Origin: Phycisphaerae bacterium
GTDB taxonomy: Bacteria > Planctomycetota > Phycisphaerae > Phycisphaerales > Phycisphaeraceae
Reading direction: 5' to 3'
NCBI GenBank assembly: GCA_030425705.1
Contig: JAUHZU010000003.1
Coordinates: 1 to 64,000, forward strand
Length of the DNA stretch: 64,000 nucleotides
Below the pieces are notes generated by a model. That model saw nothing but the letters and a program-made list of their open reading frames with translations, was not told where the DNA came from and did no database searches. Position 1 is the first letter of the stretch. Each line of letters opens with the position of its first letter. This document shows, piece by piece, positions 1 to 7,931 of the stretch. A program made the translations under genes and the position numbers.

Positions 1-52
1 CCGCCTGACGCAGCTTCGCGACGATCTGCTCCGCACTGTGACGCTTCTTCAT
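1..52 (-). CDS. IS3-family transposase OrfA, N-terminus (partial)
   Basis: Reading the minus strand from the ATG at 52 gives MKKRHSAEQIVAKLRQA, the typical opening of the OrfA helix-turn-helix subunit of IS3-group transposases, which binds the element ends and is normally joined to the OrfB integrase domain by a programmed frameshift. An AGGA-type ribosome binding site lies about 7 bases upstream. Only 17 residues lie in the window, so whether the copy is intact cannot be judged. Confidence 0.7.
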   Translation of the reverse strand, partial: MKKRHSAEQIVAKLRQA

Positions 53-126
53 CGAGGAATCCTTTCCGGCTCAACGCCGGACGGATTCTCTCATACAAGG
101 TGGATCAAGATTTCAGGAGGGGGTCA
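1..126 (-). mobile_element. IS3-family insertion sequence, left part only
   Basis: The minus strand from 126 downwards starts TGACCCCCTCCTGAAAT, which fits the 5'-TG terminal inverted repeats of IS3-type elements, followed by a 70-base leader and the start of a transposase OrfA at 52. The element is cut by the window edge, so the second end and any target duplication are not visible. The first three bases of the proposed end (TGA) also form the stop codon of the neighbouring Arm-domain ORF, suggesting that the element inserted into that gene. The exact end is inference. Confidence 0.55.
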
Positions 127-555
127 GTTGATGCGCAGTGCCTGCGCCCGAGCGTCGGCCTCGGACAGCCCGTCGCGTTCCGCCTCCACGACCAGCCCGG
201 CCACGCGACGGGCCACATCCTCGGGCATGGCGTGGGCCGGGCTCTTGTGTAGCTCGTGGGCGAGCAGCGCGGCTCGCCGGGCGTCGGCGGGTGGCTCGCC
301 CGCGTCGATGCCGTCGGACATCCACCGCGTGACCGCGCGGACCTCGTCCACGGTAAAGTTCTCGGAGACCTCCGCCACCAGCAGGCGGCGGGGCTTGCCG
401 CCGACCCGGCGGTACAGGACGTAGGACTTGTGCCCGCGTGCCGTGACCCGGACGCCCAGCTTGCGGACCTCCGAGTCGTAGAGGATGCGGTCGCCGCGCT
501 TGGGCGTCGCGAGGGAGGCGATCTTGGCTCTGGTTAGCTTCGTTCGGTCGGGCAT
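124..555 (-). CDS. Arm DNA-binding domain protein, probable integrase remnant
   Basis: This 143-residue ORF opens with about 75 residues that resemble the Arm (DUF4102-type) domain of phage and island tyrosine recombinases: a LTRAKIASLATPKRGDRI start, then YDSEVRKLGVRVTARGHKS, then a basic strand ending in GGKPRRLLV. In the family this domain binds arm sites next to the attachment core. The core-binding and catalytic domains (Arg-His-Arg-Tyr) are absent; the remaining residues are Ala/Arg/Glu-rich helix. The ORF ends exactly where an IS3-type element appears to begin, so it is probably a truncated integrase rather than a stand-alone protein. A tRNA 3' fragment lies about 150 bases upstream of its start, as expected at an island boundary. 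Confidence 0.6.
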   Translation of the reverse strand: MPDRTKLTRAKIASLATPKRGDRILYDSEVRKLGVRVTARGHKSYVLYRRVGGKPRRLLVAEVSENFTVDEVRAVTRWMSDGIDAGEPPADARRAALLAHELHKSPAHAMPEDVARRVAGLVVEAERDGLSEADARAQALRIN

Positions 556-709
556 TCCTAGGCTACGCTCCGGCTACCGGGTGTCCGTGTTTCGCCGTGC
601 GACGGCGTGCTCGAACTATGGAAGCTAGGCGTGGCTAGGACAAGCAAGTCCCTGCAATCAGTGTGGTTGCGTGCGACGAGGTGCGAACTCGTGTCTCCCT
701 CGCAATGCG

Positions 710-760
710 TTGCAAATCCGCTAGCGTAAGCTATCGAGGGTTCGAATCCCTCCGCGGCCT
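710..760 (+). tRNA. 3' half of a class II tRNA, candidate attachment site
   Basis: The segment has an anticodon-loop-like stretch TTGCAAA (710-716), a short variable arm (TAGC, loop GTAA, GCTA), a T arm with stem GAGGG, loop TTCGAAT and stem CCCTC (736-752), and an acceptor strand CGCGGCC (753-759). No matching GGCCGCG 5' acceptor strand, D arm or anticodon stem 5' half exists upstream, so this is not a working tRNA. A tRNA half starting at the anticodon loop is what tRNA-targeting integrases leave at one end of an island. No CCA is encoded directly after the acceptor. Confidence 0.6.
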
Positions 761-772
761 TTCCAGCAACGA

Positions 773-800
773 ACAACCCCCGCGCATCGGCGGGGGTTGT
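773..800. terminator. Perfect 11-bp GC hairpin, probably bidirectional terminator
   Basis: ACAACCCCCGC (773-783) pairs perfectly with 790-800 around a 6-base loop. It lies after the tRNA fragment and 40 bases past the stop of the convergent DUF3467 gene, so it probably ends transcription from the DUF3467 side; the plus-strand T run is weak. Confidence 0.6.
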
Positions 801-839
801 CGTCTTAAGGTCGGGGTAATGTCGGCGTGGGTGGTCCGC

Positions 840-1157
840 TCAGATCGTGTTGCCCTCGGTCTTGATCTCGCCGAACTGTTTCTCGTGCGCCGCGACGAGT
901 TGGCCCAGGAAGCCCGCCAACCGCTTGGCCGTGACGTAGTTCATGACGATGCGGTTGTCGACGGAGAAGAGCATGTCGGCCGCGGGGTCCTCGGCGGTGC
1001 CCTTGGCGTTGGGGTGGTTGACGATCGTGTTGATGCCGAAGTCGAGGATCAGCTCGGTCTGGTTCGCGTTGTGCCGGAAGGCGTTGGCGTACGACGCGCG
1101 GACGTTGTTTTCCTGGATCCGCATGCGGACCTGTTTCTGATGGGCGTTCTCGGCCAT
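840..1157 (-). CDS. DUF3467 family protein
   Basis: This 105-residue soluble protein matches the DUF3467 pattern: a segment near residues 20-45 that reads YANAFRHNANQTELILDFG, a middle with DNRIVMNYVTAKRL, and a C-terminal helix FLGQLVAAHEKQFGEI. The family is small, widespread and of unknown function; members are full length at about 100 residues, so this copy looks intact. It stands alone, facing the island remnant, with a good terminator after it. The C-terminus is rich in acidic and polar residues and there is no signal peptide, so a cytoplasmic location is likely. Confidence 0.8.
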   Translation of the reverse strand: MAENAHQKQVRMRIQENNVRASYANAFRHNANQTELILDFGINTIVNHPNAKGTAEDPAADMLFSVDNRIVMNYVTAKRLAGFLGQLVAAHEKQFGEIKTEGNTI

Positions 1158-1446
1158 GGGCGTGTCCTTGGGCTAAGGGTCGTGGGGGTCGCCACCGGGC
1201 ACACGTCGGCCCGGGCGGGTGGGCCAGTATGCAGAATCCCGTAGGTTCGGCAAGCGGTTCGGAAGCGGGAGTTCCGGCCCTATCAGCTTGCCCAGCTTAT
1301 CACACCCCTATAGCGGGACCCAGGCGGGGCCGATGGCGTGGAATTGCTTCGCGGGGCCTAACCGGGGTGCTAGACTCAACCATGGAGCGGTGATCCCCGA
1401 TCCATACGGAGGAGCAGGGGACCGGCCGGGTACGGAAGGGGCATCG

Positions 1447-2889
1447 GTGTTGATCGAACGCGGCGCACAGCCAGACGACTACGAGACGGACGGGGAAAAA
1501 ACGCCCCGGCCCCGCCGGTACTCGTCGGACCTCCTGCCGACGCACCGCCGGCTGACGGAGATCCACCGCACGTCGCGCGGCACGCTGTCGCTCATGCCCA
1601 AGCTGACGATGCCCGTCGAGACCGAGGACGCCCCGGCGGACATCGCGCCGCCGGTGATCCCGCCGCAGCGTTACCCGCACCTGGCCGTGCACGCCCCGGC
1701 CGTTGAACGCAAGCCCGAGCCCGCCGCCCTCCCGGCCGCGGTTGAGCCGCCCGTGCCGACACCGGCCGCGCAGACGCCCGCCGAGCCGCAGGAGCAACCC
1801 CCGACGGCCGCAGCGGTGGTCGCGTCGATCCATGAGGCGGAGCCCCCTGCAGAACCGGTGAACGAGATGGAAACGGAGTCCGCGCGTCCGCGCCGCAGGA
1901 AGCGGTGGGTCCGCGTCCGGGTGATGTACCGGCGGACCGAGGGCCTGCGGCACTGGCTCTGGCGCGTCGCGCGGCGCGGGCTGGTGATGCTGATGACCGG
2001 CATCTTTATCACCGCCGTCTGGACACCACGGCTGCTGTGGTGGGCCTTGAGCAGCGCGACCGTCCACGGCTACCGCGCGACGCACGCCGCCATCACGTTC
2101 ACCTGGGGCGTGCTCAGCGACGCGGCCCGCGCGACACCCGTGCCCGACCGCAACCCGCTCATGCCTCGGTCGTCCGCAGGACGCGGCGGCCCCGGCGATG
2201 CCGCATCAAACACGGAAGCCGCTGAGCCACGTGCCTGGTCGCAGGACGTCGCGCCGCCGTACCGCCCTGTCGTGTTCATGTACCCGCCCAAGGCGCAGGA
2301 CACGGCCCAAGCCGAGCGCCGGCCCGCGGCGGCCGGCCGCGCTACACGGTTGATGCCCGCCGAACCTTTACGCAAAGCCGACGGACCCGATGCGACGAAA
2401 GAGCCCGCGTTCCCCGGCGGTCTGTTCGAGTCGCTGGAAACGGCCCCCGCAGGTGCCCCGCGTGACCGCCATGCCACGCCGGCCGCGCGTCCGCGCATTG
2501 TCGCCGCGCCGAGTTCGCTCCGCGAGCCGGACCTGGTCGATACCCCGCCGCCGTTCCAGAGCACGGGGTGGGAGATCGGCATCCTCTCGGCCGGGCTGCG
2601 CAACCTGGTCCTCGCCGTGGTGGGCGCGACGCTGGGCTTCATCGTCGGGGCGGTCCTGTTTATGACCACACCCGGCCCCGGGGTCATGGTCGGGGTGCTG
2701 CTCATGATCGCCGGCGTCGGCGGGCTGCTGCTGACCCTGGTCCAGCTCAACGAGTGGCTGACCGGGCTGAAGCACGAGCTGACCCCTTCGACGCGTTTGG
2801 GTATCCGGGCCCTGGGCATCGCGGGCGCGGCCTGCCTGCTCGCGGCCTTCGCGGCGACGACGCTCCCCCGCGGGGTCTGGCCGATCTAG
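1447..2889 (+). CDS. Proline-rich multi-pass membrane protein, function unknown
   Basis: The frame is open from 1219, but GGAAGGGG six bases before the GTG at 1447 makes that start likely, giving about 480 residues. The N-terminal half is Pro/Ala/Glu-rich and low complexity. A hydrophobic, Trp-rich segment (around GLVMLMTGIFITAVW) is followed by a second long Pro-rich linker. The C-terminal 110 residues hold three membrane helices (NLVLAVVGATLGFIVGAVLF, a second with GVLLMIAGVGGLLL, and a third near the end). I recognise no catalytic motif. The layout resembles an envelope-spanning or scaffold protein with long disordered linkers. Single gene, separated by 220 bases from the next. Confidence 0.6.
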   Translation: MLIERGAQPDDYETDGEKTPRPRRYSSDLLPTHRRLTEIHRTSRGTLSLMPKLTMPVETEDAPADIAPPVIPPQRYPHLAVHAPAVERKPEPAALPAAVEPPVPTPAAQTPAEPQEQPPTAAAVVASIHEAEPPAEPVNEMETESARPRRRKRWVRVRVMYRRTEGLRHWLWRVARRGLVMLMTGIFITAVWTPRLLWWALSSATVHGYRATHAAITFTWGVLSDAARATPVPDRNPLMPRSSAGRGGPGDAASNTEAAEPRAWSQDVAPPYRPVVFMYPPKAQDTAQAERRPAAAGRATRLMPAEPLRKADGPDATKEPAFPGGLFESLETAPAGAPRDRHATPAARPRIVAAPSSLREPDLVDTPPPFQSTGWEIGILSAGLRNLVLAVVGATLGFIVGAVLFMTTPGPGVMVGVLLMIAGVGGLLLTLVQLNEWLTGLKHELTPSTRLGIRALGIAGAACLLAAFAATTLPRGVWPI

Positions 2890-3109
2890 GCCGACACCCT
2901 GATACAAAATCGCAGACCGATAAGCGGCAAGGCGAGCGGCGGCTTGGCGGGGGCGATTCGCCGAGAATATGCGTTCCTCCCTCCGATCCGGCCGGGAATG
3001 CCGCGGGCGGGTCGGTTTGGGTTTCCCCAGCCCCCGCGCCGGATTTGCGTTGCGGGCCGATCAGGGAGAAAATAGATGTTTCGCCAATGCCATTGCACAG
3101 GGGCACCGG

Positions 3110-3682
3110 ATGCCTGACCTAAGCTCGCCCGACAACCGACCCGCCGTCCCGGCACCCCCGACCGTGCCGATCGGCGTGCAGCCGTTGTCGGTGCTGTTGG
3201 CTCAGCTTTCGGAGCTGATCGCCCAACTCGAGCCCGAGCAGTACAACGCCAAGCCCGACAGCACCCGCTGCGGCGCGATCGGCGGCCACGTCCGCCACAC
3301 CCTCGACCACGTCATCGCCTGGCTGCACGGCGTCAACGGCGAGTCGATCAACTACGACGACCGCCAGCGCGGCACCGACGTCGAGACCAACCCCCGCACC
3401 GCCGAGCAGGTCATCGCCAGGTGCCTGACCCAGCTCGAAGCCGTGCCCGTCGAGGTCCTGCCCCAGACCGTCGCGGTCTTCACGTCGATGACCAGCGACG
3501 GCGCCCTGGTCCGCCTGCCCTCGACGCACGCGCGCGAGCTGGCGTTTGTCTTCAGCCACACGATCCACCACAACGCGATCATCGGGACGATTGCCCGGGC
3601 GCTCAGCGTCGAGCTGCCCGAGCAGTTCGGCATGGCGCCCTCGACCATCGCCTACCGGGACCGTGACGGATGTGCACAGTAA
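3110..3682 (+). CDS. DinB family protein (putative metal-dependent hydrolase)
   Basis: The 190-residue product has the DinB/YfiT four-helix layout with the histidine triad expected for metal binding: His60 and His63 in the HVRHTLDH segment and His150/His153/His154 in FSHTIHHN. DinB-like proteins bind a divalent metal; many are thiol transferases and others have no assigned reaction. I chose the ATG at 3110 because the conserved first helix follows soon after, although the frame is open from 2969. The stop overlaps the start of the NRDE gene by 13 bases, so the two are translationally coupled. Confidence 0.75.
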   Translation: MPDLSSPDNRPAVPAPPTVPIGVQPLSVLLAQLSELIAQLEPEQYNAKPDSTRCGAIGGHVRHTLDHVIAWLHGVNGESINYDDRQRGTDVETNPRTAEQVIARCLTQLEAVPVEVLPQTVAVFTSMTSDGALVRLPSTHARELAFVFSHTIHHNAIIGTIARALSVELPEQFGMAPSTIAYRDRDGCAQ

Positions 3683-4410
3683 CGATCGTCCCCACGCCCC
3701 GGCCCGGGCAGTGGCGCATGGCGTGCAGCCGGGACGAGCGACACGGCCGGGCCCCGGCCCGGCCCCCCGAACCACGGATCGGCCCCGGCGGACGCGCCTA
3801 CCTCATGCCCGTCGACCCCGTCTCCGACGGCACCTGGGTCGCGGTTAATGACGCTGGCCTCGCGCTCACCCTGCTCAACTACAACCCCAAGCAGCCGCCG
3901 ACCGACCGGACCGTCAGCCGGGGCGGGGTGGTCACGGCCTTGGCGGGCTGCGCGACGCTTGAGGACGCGGTCGCCGCCTGCGCAGCCATCCCCGCCGGCG
4001 ACATGATGCCGTTCCGACTGGTCCTCTGCGACGGCCAACGCTTCGCCGTCTGGCGCAGCGACGAACCCGCCGAGTCGATCCCCATCCAGCCGCTGGATCG
4101 GCCGGTGATGTTTACCTCCTCGGGCCTGGGCGATCACCTCGTCGAGCCCCCGCGACGCGAGCTGTTCGATGGCTGGTTCAGCGAGGAGTCCGAGCCCTGG
4201 GTGCAGCAGCAGGACGCCTTCCACGCCCACCGCTGGGACGACCGCCCACACCTGAGCGTTGCGATGTCCCGTGAAGACGCCCGCACCGTTAGCTACACGA
4301 CGCTCGACATCGGGCCCGACGCGATCACGATGCGCTACCACCCCGATCGGCCGGACCTCCCCGCCCACCCGAGCGTCGCGACCCTCGAACGCACGGCCGT
4401 GACCCCGTGA
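3670..4410 (+). CDS. NRDE family protein (TANGO2-like)
   Basis: The protein starts Met-Cys-Thr, and Cys2 is the hallmark of the NRDE/TANGO2 family, which has an N-terminal nucleophile-hydrolase-like fold. The family motif NRDE appears here as SRDE at residues 20-23. GTWVAVNDAGLALTLLNYN near residue 55 is the second conserved block. At 246 residues it is full length. TANGO2-like proteins have been linked to heme and lipid handling in eukaryotes; the bacterial role is not settled. It overlaps the DinB gene at its start and the fusion gene at its end by 4 bases (ATGA type), so the three form one operon. Confidence 0.8.
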   Translation: MCTVTIVPTPRPGQWRMACSRDERHGRAPARPPEPRIGPGGRAYLMPVDPVSDGTWVAVNDAGLALTLLNYNPKQPPTDRTVSRGGVVTALAGCATLEDAVAACAAIPAGDMMPFRLVLCDGQRFAVWRSDEPAESIPIQPLDRPVMFTSSGLGDHLVEPPRRELFDGWFSEESEPWVQQQDAFHAHRWDDRPHLSVAMSREDARTVSYTTLDIGPDAITMRYHPDRPDLPAHPSVATLERTAVTP

Positions 4411-7205
4411 CGGCCGAAGACCCACCCGCGACCGAGCCGGAGGACAACGCGGTACCCCCAAAGGATCCGCCGTGCCGGCCGTGCCGCCGGCTGCGGTGGT
4501 GGCACCTCTACCTGCCGCTGATGCTCGCGTCGTTCACCGTGCAGGTCTTTACCGACGGCCCCGACCCTGTGCCGGCCGGCTATCACACGCAGATGCTCCC
4601 GCCCCAGGACACCGCCGGGGCGATCGAGCAGGCCGAGATGCCGACCCCGCGCGGCACCGTGAAACGCCCGCCCGATGTCGCGCTCGCCTACCAGTTGTTC
4701 GGGCCAACCGACGGCCCGGCCGTCGTTCTGCTCCACGGCAGCCCCGGCGACGGCAGCAACTTCACCACACCCGTCGAGGACCACGACGGCCACGAACACC
4801 CGCCCCTCGCCCGACGCCTCGCCGACGCGGGCTACTACGTCGTCGTCCCCGACCTGCCCGGCTTCGGCTACTCCGAGCCCTACATCCCCGACTACTCCAA
4901 CATCAGCCACGCCCGCTACCTGCTCGCGCTGATGGACACGTTCGGCATCGAGCACGCCCACCTCGTCGGCTTCTCCATGGGCGGCGGCGTCGCCCTCCAC
5001 GCCTACGACCTCGCACCGCAACGCGTCGACAGCATCACGTTCCTTGCCGCGATCGGGGCGCAGGAAGTCGAAGGAAGTGGTGACTACTATTTTGAGCACC
5101 TCAAGTACGGGCTCGGTTATGCCGCTCAGGTCGCCGTTCCTGAGTTTATCCCGCACTTTGGTGTTCTCGGCGACCGCTCCGAACGCAACGGTTTCATGCG
5201 TAACTTTTGGGACACCGACCAGCGCCCCAACCGTGCGATCCTCGAACGTTTCGATAAGCCACTGCTCATCATCCACGCCGAAGCCGACCCGCTCGTCCCG
5301 GCTCGCGCCGCATATCTGCACCACGATTTGGTCGAACACAGCCATCTGGTCATGATGGCTGATGACGAGATCGAACGCAGCTTTATCAACATCCTCCAGC
5401 ATGCCCTGATCTGGGACCACAACGGGACGACACTTGCTACCGACGCCATTCTTCCCTTCCTTGAAGAACAACAACACACGGGATATCAGCCGACGCGCCG
5501 GACAGACGACCGCGCGGCGGTGACCCCGGTCGATACCCTCCAACTCCCCGGAAATCTTGAGCTCCGCCGGGTCATGAACCCCTGGACGAAGATCGGTGTC
5601 ATCATCATCGGGACGTTCATCCTCGAAGACCCCACGTCCATCGCCGTCGGGCTCTTTATCAAGGCCGGGCAGATCGACCTGTTCCTCGGCGTCTTCGCCG
5701 TGCTCACGGGCATCTTCCTCGGCGACCTGGGGCTGTACATGATCGGCTTCGTCGTCGGCCGACGCGCGCTGCGCTGGAAGCCGGTCGCGCGCTTCGTCCC
5801 GACCCGGCAGGTCGATGCGCTCGGCGCGTGGTTCGACAAGAAGGGGTGGAAGGCCGTCCTCGCCTCCCGCTTCATCCCCGGCACCCGGCTGCCGCTGTAC
5901 GTCGCGGCCGGCGTCACCGGCAACAAGCCCGGGCGGTTTATGCTCTGGACCTTCCTGGCCGTCTGCATCTGGGTCCCCGTCATCCTCTTCAGCGTCATCC
6001 TCCTGGGCAACGCCGCGAAGTCGCCGTTCCAGGCGCTGCTCGACCGCGGCGGGTGGGTCGCCTTCGTCGCGGTGGTGCTGGTCCTGATGTTCGTCATGAA
6101 CACCGCGCTGATGCTGCTCAGCCGGGAGGGCCGACGCAAGCTCGCGATCCGCATCCAGAAGCTCAGCCACCACGAGTTCTGGCCGGCGTGGCTGTTCTAC
6201 GTCCCGCTCGTGCCGTACCTCGTCTACCTGGCGATCCGCTTCCGGTCGACGACCGTCTGGACCCTCGCCGACCCGTGCATGCCCGACGGCGGGGTGGTCG
6301 GCGAGAGCAAGAGCGACATCCTCGCGCAGGTGGACGACCCGGCGATCCTCCCGCACGTCCTGATCCCCGCCGACGAAGACCCCAACGCCCGCATCGCCCG
6401 CGCGAAGCAATTCATGGATCGCACGGAAGAGCGGTTCCGTGCGTTCACCTACCCGGTCATCCTCAAGCCCGACGCCGCCCAGCGTGGGGCCGGCGTCACG
6501 AAGATCGAATGCGAAGCCGGGTTCGCCGACTACTTCGAGCAGAACACCGGCCCCGCCCAGCTCCAGGCCTACCACCCCGGCCCCTGCGAAGCCGGCATCT
6601 TCTACGTCCGCGCGCCCGGCGAGGCCGACGGGTCGATCTTCTCCATCACCGACAAGACCTTCCCCGTCATCACCGGCGACGGCACGTCCGACCTCGAGAC
6701 CCTCATCTGGAAGCACAAACGCTTCCGCTGCCAGCACGACACCTTCCACGTGCGCTTCGCCGACGACCTGCAGCGCGTCCTGGCCAAGAGCGAGACCCTC
6801 CGCCTCGCCGAGGCCGGCAACCACGCCCAGGGCACAAAGTTCACCGACGGCCGAAACCTCATCACCCCGGAGCTTACCGCGCGTGTCGACCAGCTCTGCA
6901 GGAAGATCGACGGCTACCACTTCGGCCGGATCGACGTCCGCTACGCCGACCCGGACGCGTTCATGCGCGGCGAGGGGCTAGCCGTCATCGAGCTCAACGG
7001 CGTGACGTCCGAGTCGACCAACATCTACGACCCGTCCTGGTCGGTCTTCCAAGCCCAGCGCACGCTGCGGCACCAGTGGCGGCTGTGCTTCGAGATCGGC
7101 GCCGCCCACCGCCGGCTCGGCCTGAAGCCCAAGCCCCTCTGGAAACTCCTCCGCGACGTCTTCCGCTACTACCGCGAACGAGAAGTGGCCATGGTGTCGG
7201 ACTAG
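4407..7205 (+). CDS. Fusion: alpha/beta hydrolase, DedA (VTT) membrane domain, ATP-grasp domain
   Basis: The 932-residue protein has three modules. Residues about 30-350: a membrane anchor, then an alpha/beta hydrolase with oxyanion motif HGSPGDG (from 110), nucleophile Ser190 in GFSMGG and Asp294 in HAEADP; I do not see a canonical catalytic His after it. Residues about 390-590: a DedA/SNARE-associated membrane domain starting MNPWTKIG, with the hallmark FxxR-x-IPG as ASRFIPGTRLPLY and several helices. Residues about 620-930: an ATP-grasp domain with Lys687 in ILKPDAAQRGAGV and a metal-binding end VIELNGVTSES. DedA proteins move lipids across membranes, so hydrolysis, membrane transport and ligation of a lipid-like substrate is an attractive but unproven reading. 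The stretch 5080-5480 is less GC-rich than the rest. Confidence 0.8.
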   Translation: MTAEDPPATEPEDNAVPPKDPPCRPCRRLRWWHLYLPLMLASFTVQVFTDGPDPVPAGYHTQMLPPQDTAGAIEQAEMPTPRGTVKRPPDVALAYQLFGPTDGPAVVLLHGSPGDGSNFTTPVEDHDGHEHPPLARRLADAGYYVVVPDLPGFGYSEPYIPDYSNISHARYLLALMDTFGIEHAHLVGFSMGGGVALHAYDLAPQRVDSITFLAAIGAQEVEGSGDYYFEHLKYGLGYAAQVAVPEFIPHFGVLGDRSERNGFMRNFWDTDQRPNRAILERFDKPLLIIHAEADPLVPARAAYLHHDLVEHSHLVMMADDEIERSFINILQHALIWDHNGTTLATDAILPFLEEQQHTGYQPTRRTDDRAAVTPVDTLQLPGNLELRRVMNPWTKIGVIIIGTFILEDPTSIAVGLFIKAGQIDLFLGVFAVLTGIFLGDLGLYMIGFVVGRRALRWKPVARFVPTRQVDALGAWFDKKGWKAVLASRFIPGTRLPLYVAAGVTGNKPGRFMLWTFLAVCIWVPVILFSVILLGNAAKSPFQALLDRGGWVAFVAVVLVLMFVMNTALMLLSREGRRKLAIRIQKLSHHEFWPAWLFYVPLVPYLVYLAIRFRSTTVWTLADPCMPDGGVVGESKSDILAQVDDPAILPHVLIPADEDPNARIARAKQFMDRTEERFRAFTYPVILKPDAAQRGAGVTKIECEAGFADYFEQNTGPAQLQAYHPGPCEAGIFYVRAPGEADGSIFSITDKTFPVITGDGTSDLETLIWKHKRFRCQHDTFHVRFADDLQRVLAKSETLRLAEAGNHAQGTKFTDGRNLITPELTARVDQLCRKIDGYHFGRIDVRYADPDAFMRGEGLAVIELNGVTSESTNIYDPSWSVFQAQRTLRHQWRLCFEIGAAHRRLGLKPKPLWKLLRDVFRYYREREVAMVSD

Positions 7206-7264
7206 CCCCAGCTCGCTGGTGACCTCGGCGACCGTCATTCAGGCGATCCTGGCCCGGCTTCGTT

Positions 7265-7295
7265 GGCTAAGTACCTGCAGTACAGGTGCTTAGTC
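7265..7295. promoter_or_regulatory. Inverted repeat upstream of the sigma factor gene
   Basis: CTAAGTACCTG (7267-7277) and CAGGTGCTTAG (7283-7293) form an 11-bp dyad with one G.T pair and a 5-base spacer, extendable by two pairs on each side. It lies 60 bases after the fusion gene and about 75 bases before the sigma factor start. No T run follows, so an operator or structured leader is as likely as a terminator. Confidence 0.45.
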
Positions 7296-7370
7296 AATGC
7301 GCGGCTTTTCTGTCCTTCCGCGTGTAAGGTTGCCCTATCTCGTGTGGATACCCCATAGAAGAGGTGCCCT

Positions 7371-7931
7371 TTGAGCCCGGACCCTGCCCCCACCCCTGCG
7401 ACCTCAGACCACTCCCCCGGTTCCCCGGAGCAGGTGGCGATGGCGTGGGTGAAGGTCCAGCCGGCCGTCTTCTCGTTCCTGCGCTCCCAAATCACTGGCT
7501 ACCACGACGCGGAAGATGCGCTTCAGCGGGTCGCCGCTGCCGTGATCCAGAAACGCGGGCAGTATGACCCGGCTCAGCCGTTCATCGCCTGGGCCATCGG
7601 CTTTGCGCGTATCGAGGTGATGCGATACAGGGCCACGGCCGGGCGTGACAAGCTCATCTTCTCCGAGAAAGTCGTCGAGCTTGTCGCCGACTCGTACTGC
7701 GCCCAGTCCGACCACCTGCGAGAGATGGGGCAGGCGATGGAGTATTGCATCAAGAAACTGCCGGACCGACAGCGGAAGATCCTGAACCTCCATTACATGC
7801 GTTCCGAGCCCGGTGCCGATATCGCCGAGCAACTGGGGATGACGGCTAACGCGGTCTTCGTGACGCTCCATCGCGTGCGGACCCTGCTCCGCCGATGCAT
7901 CAATGCGCAGATGCAGGAGAGCCAGCGATGA
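7371..7931 (+). CDS. ECF-type RNA polymerase sigma factor
   Basis: This 186-residue protein has a sigma region 2 (about residues 28-95; YHDAEDALQRVAAAVI, then FIAWAIGFARIEVMRYRA) and a sigma region 4 helix-turn-helix (about 125-175; LPDRQRKILNLHYMR, then ADIAEQLGMTANAVFVTLHR). It belongs to the ECF group described in Rhodopirellula and Verrucomicrobium. The start is a TTG at 7371 with GAAGAGGTG upstream. Its stop overlaps the ATG of the FecR/LamG gene, the usual coupling of an ECF sigma with its membrane anti-sigma. Likely targets are the nearby secreted-protein genes. Confidence 0.88.
   Translation: MSPDPAPTPATSDHSPGSPEQVAMAWVKVQPAVFSFLRSQITGYHDAEDALQRVAAAVIQKRGQYDPAQPFIAWAIGFARIEVMRYRATAGRDKLIFSEKVVELVADSYCAQSDHLREMGQAMEYCIKKLPDRQRKILNLHYMRSEPGADIAEQLGMTANAVFVTLHRVRTLLRRCINAQMQESQR

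Noticed and set aside
710-760. Complete tRNA gene
   Set aside because: No D arm, anticodon stem 5' half or matching 5' acceptor strand upstream.
4335-6920. 861-residue open frame on the minus strand opposite the fusion gene
   Set aside because: It mirrors the high-GC codon structure of the real gene; composition (Val/Asp/Gly/Glu/Arg) and lack of motifs mark it as a shadow.
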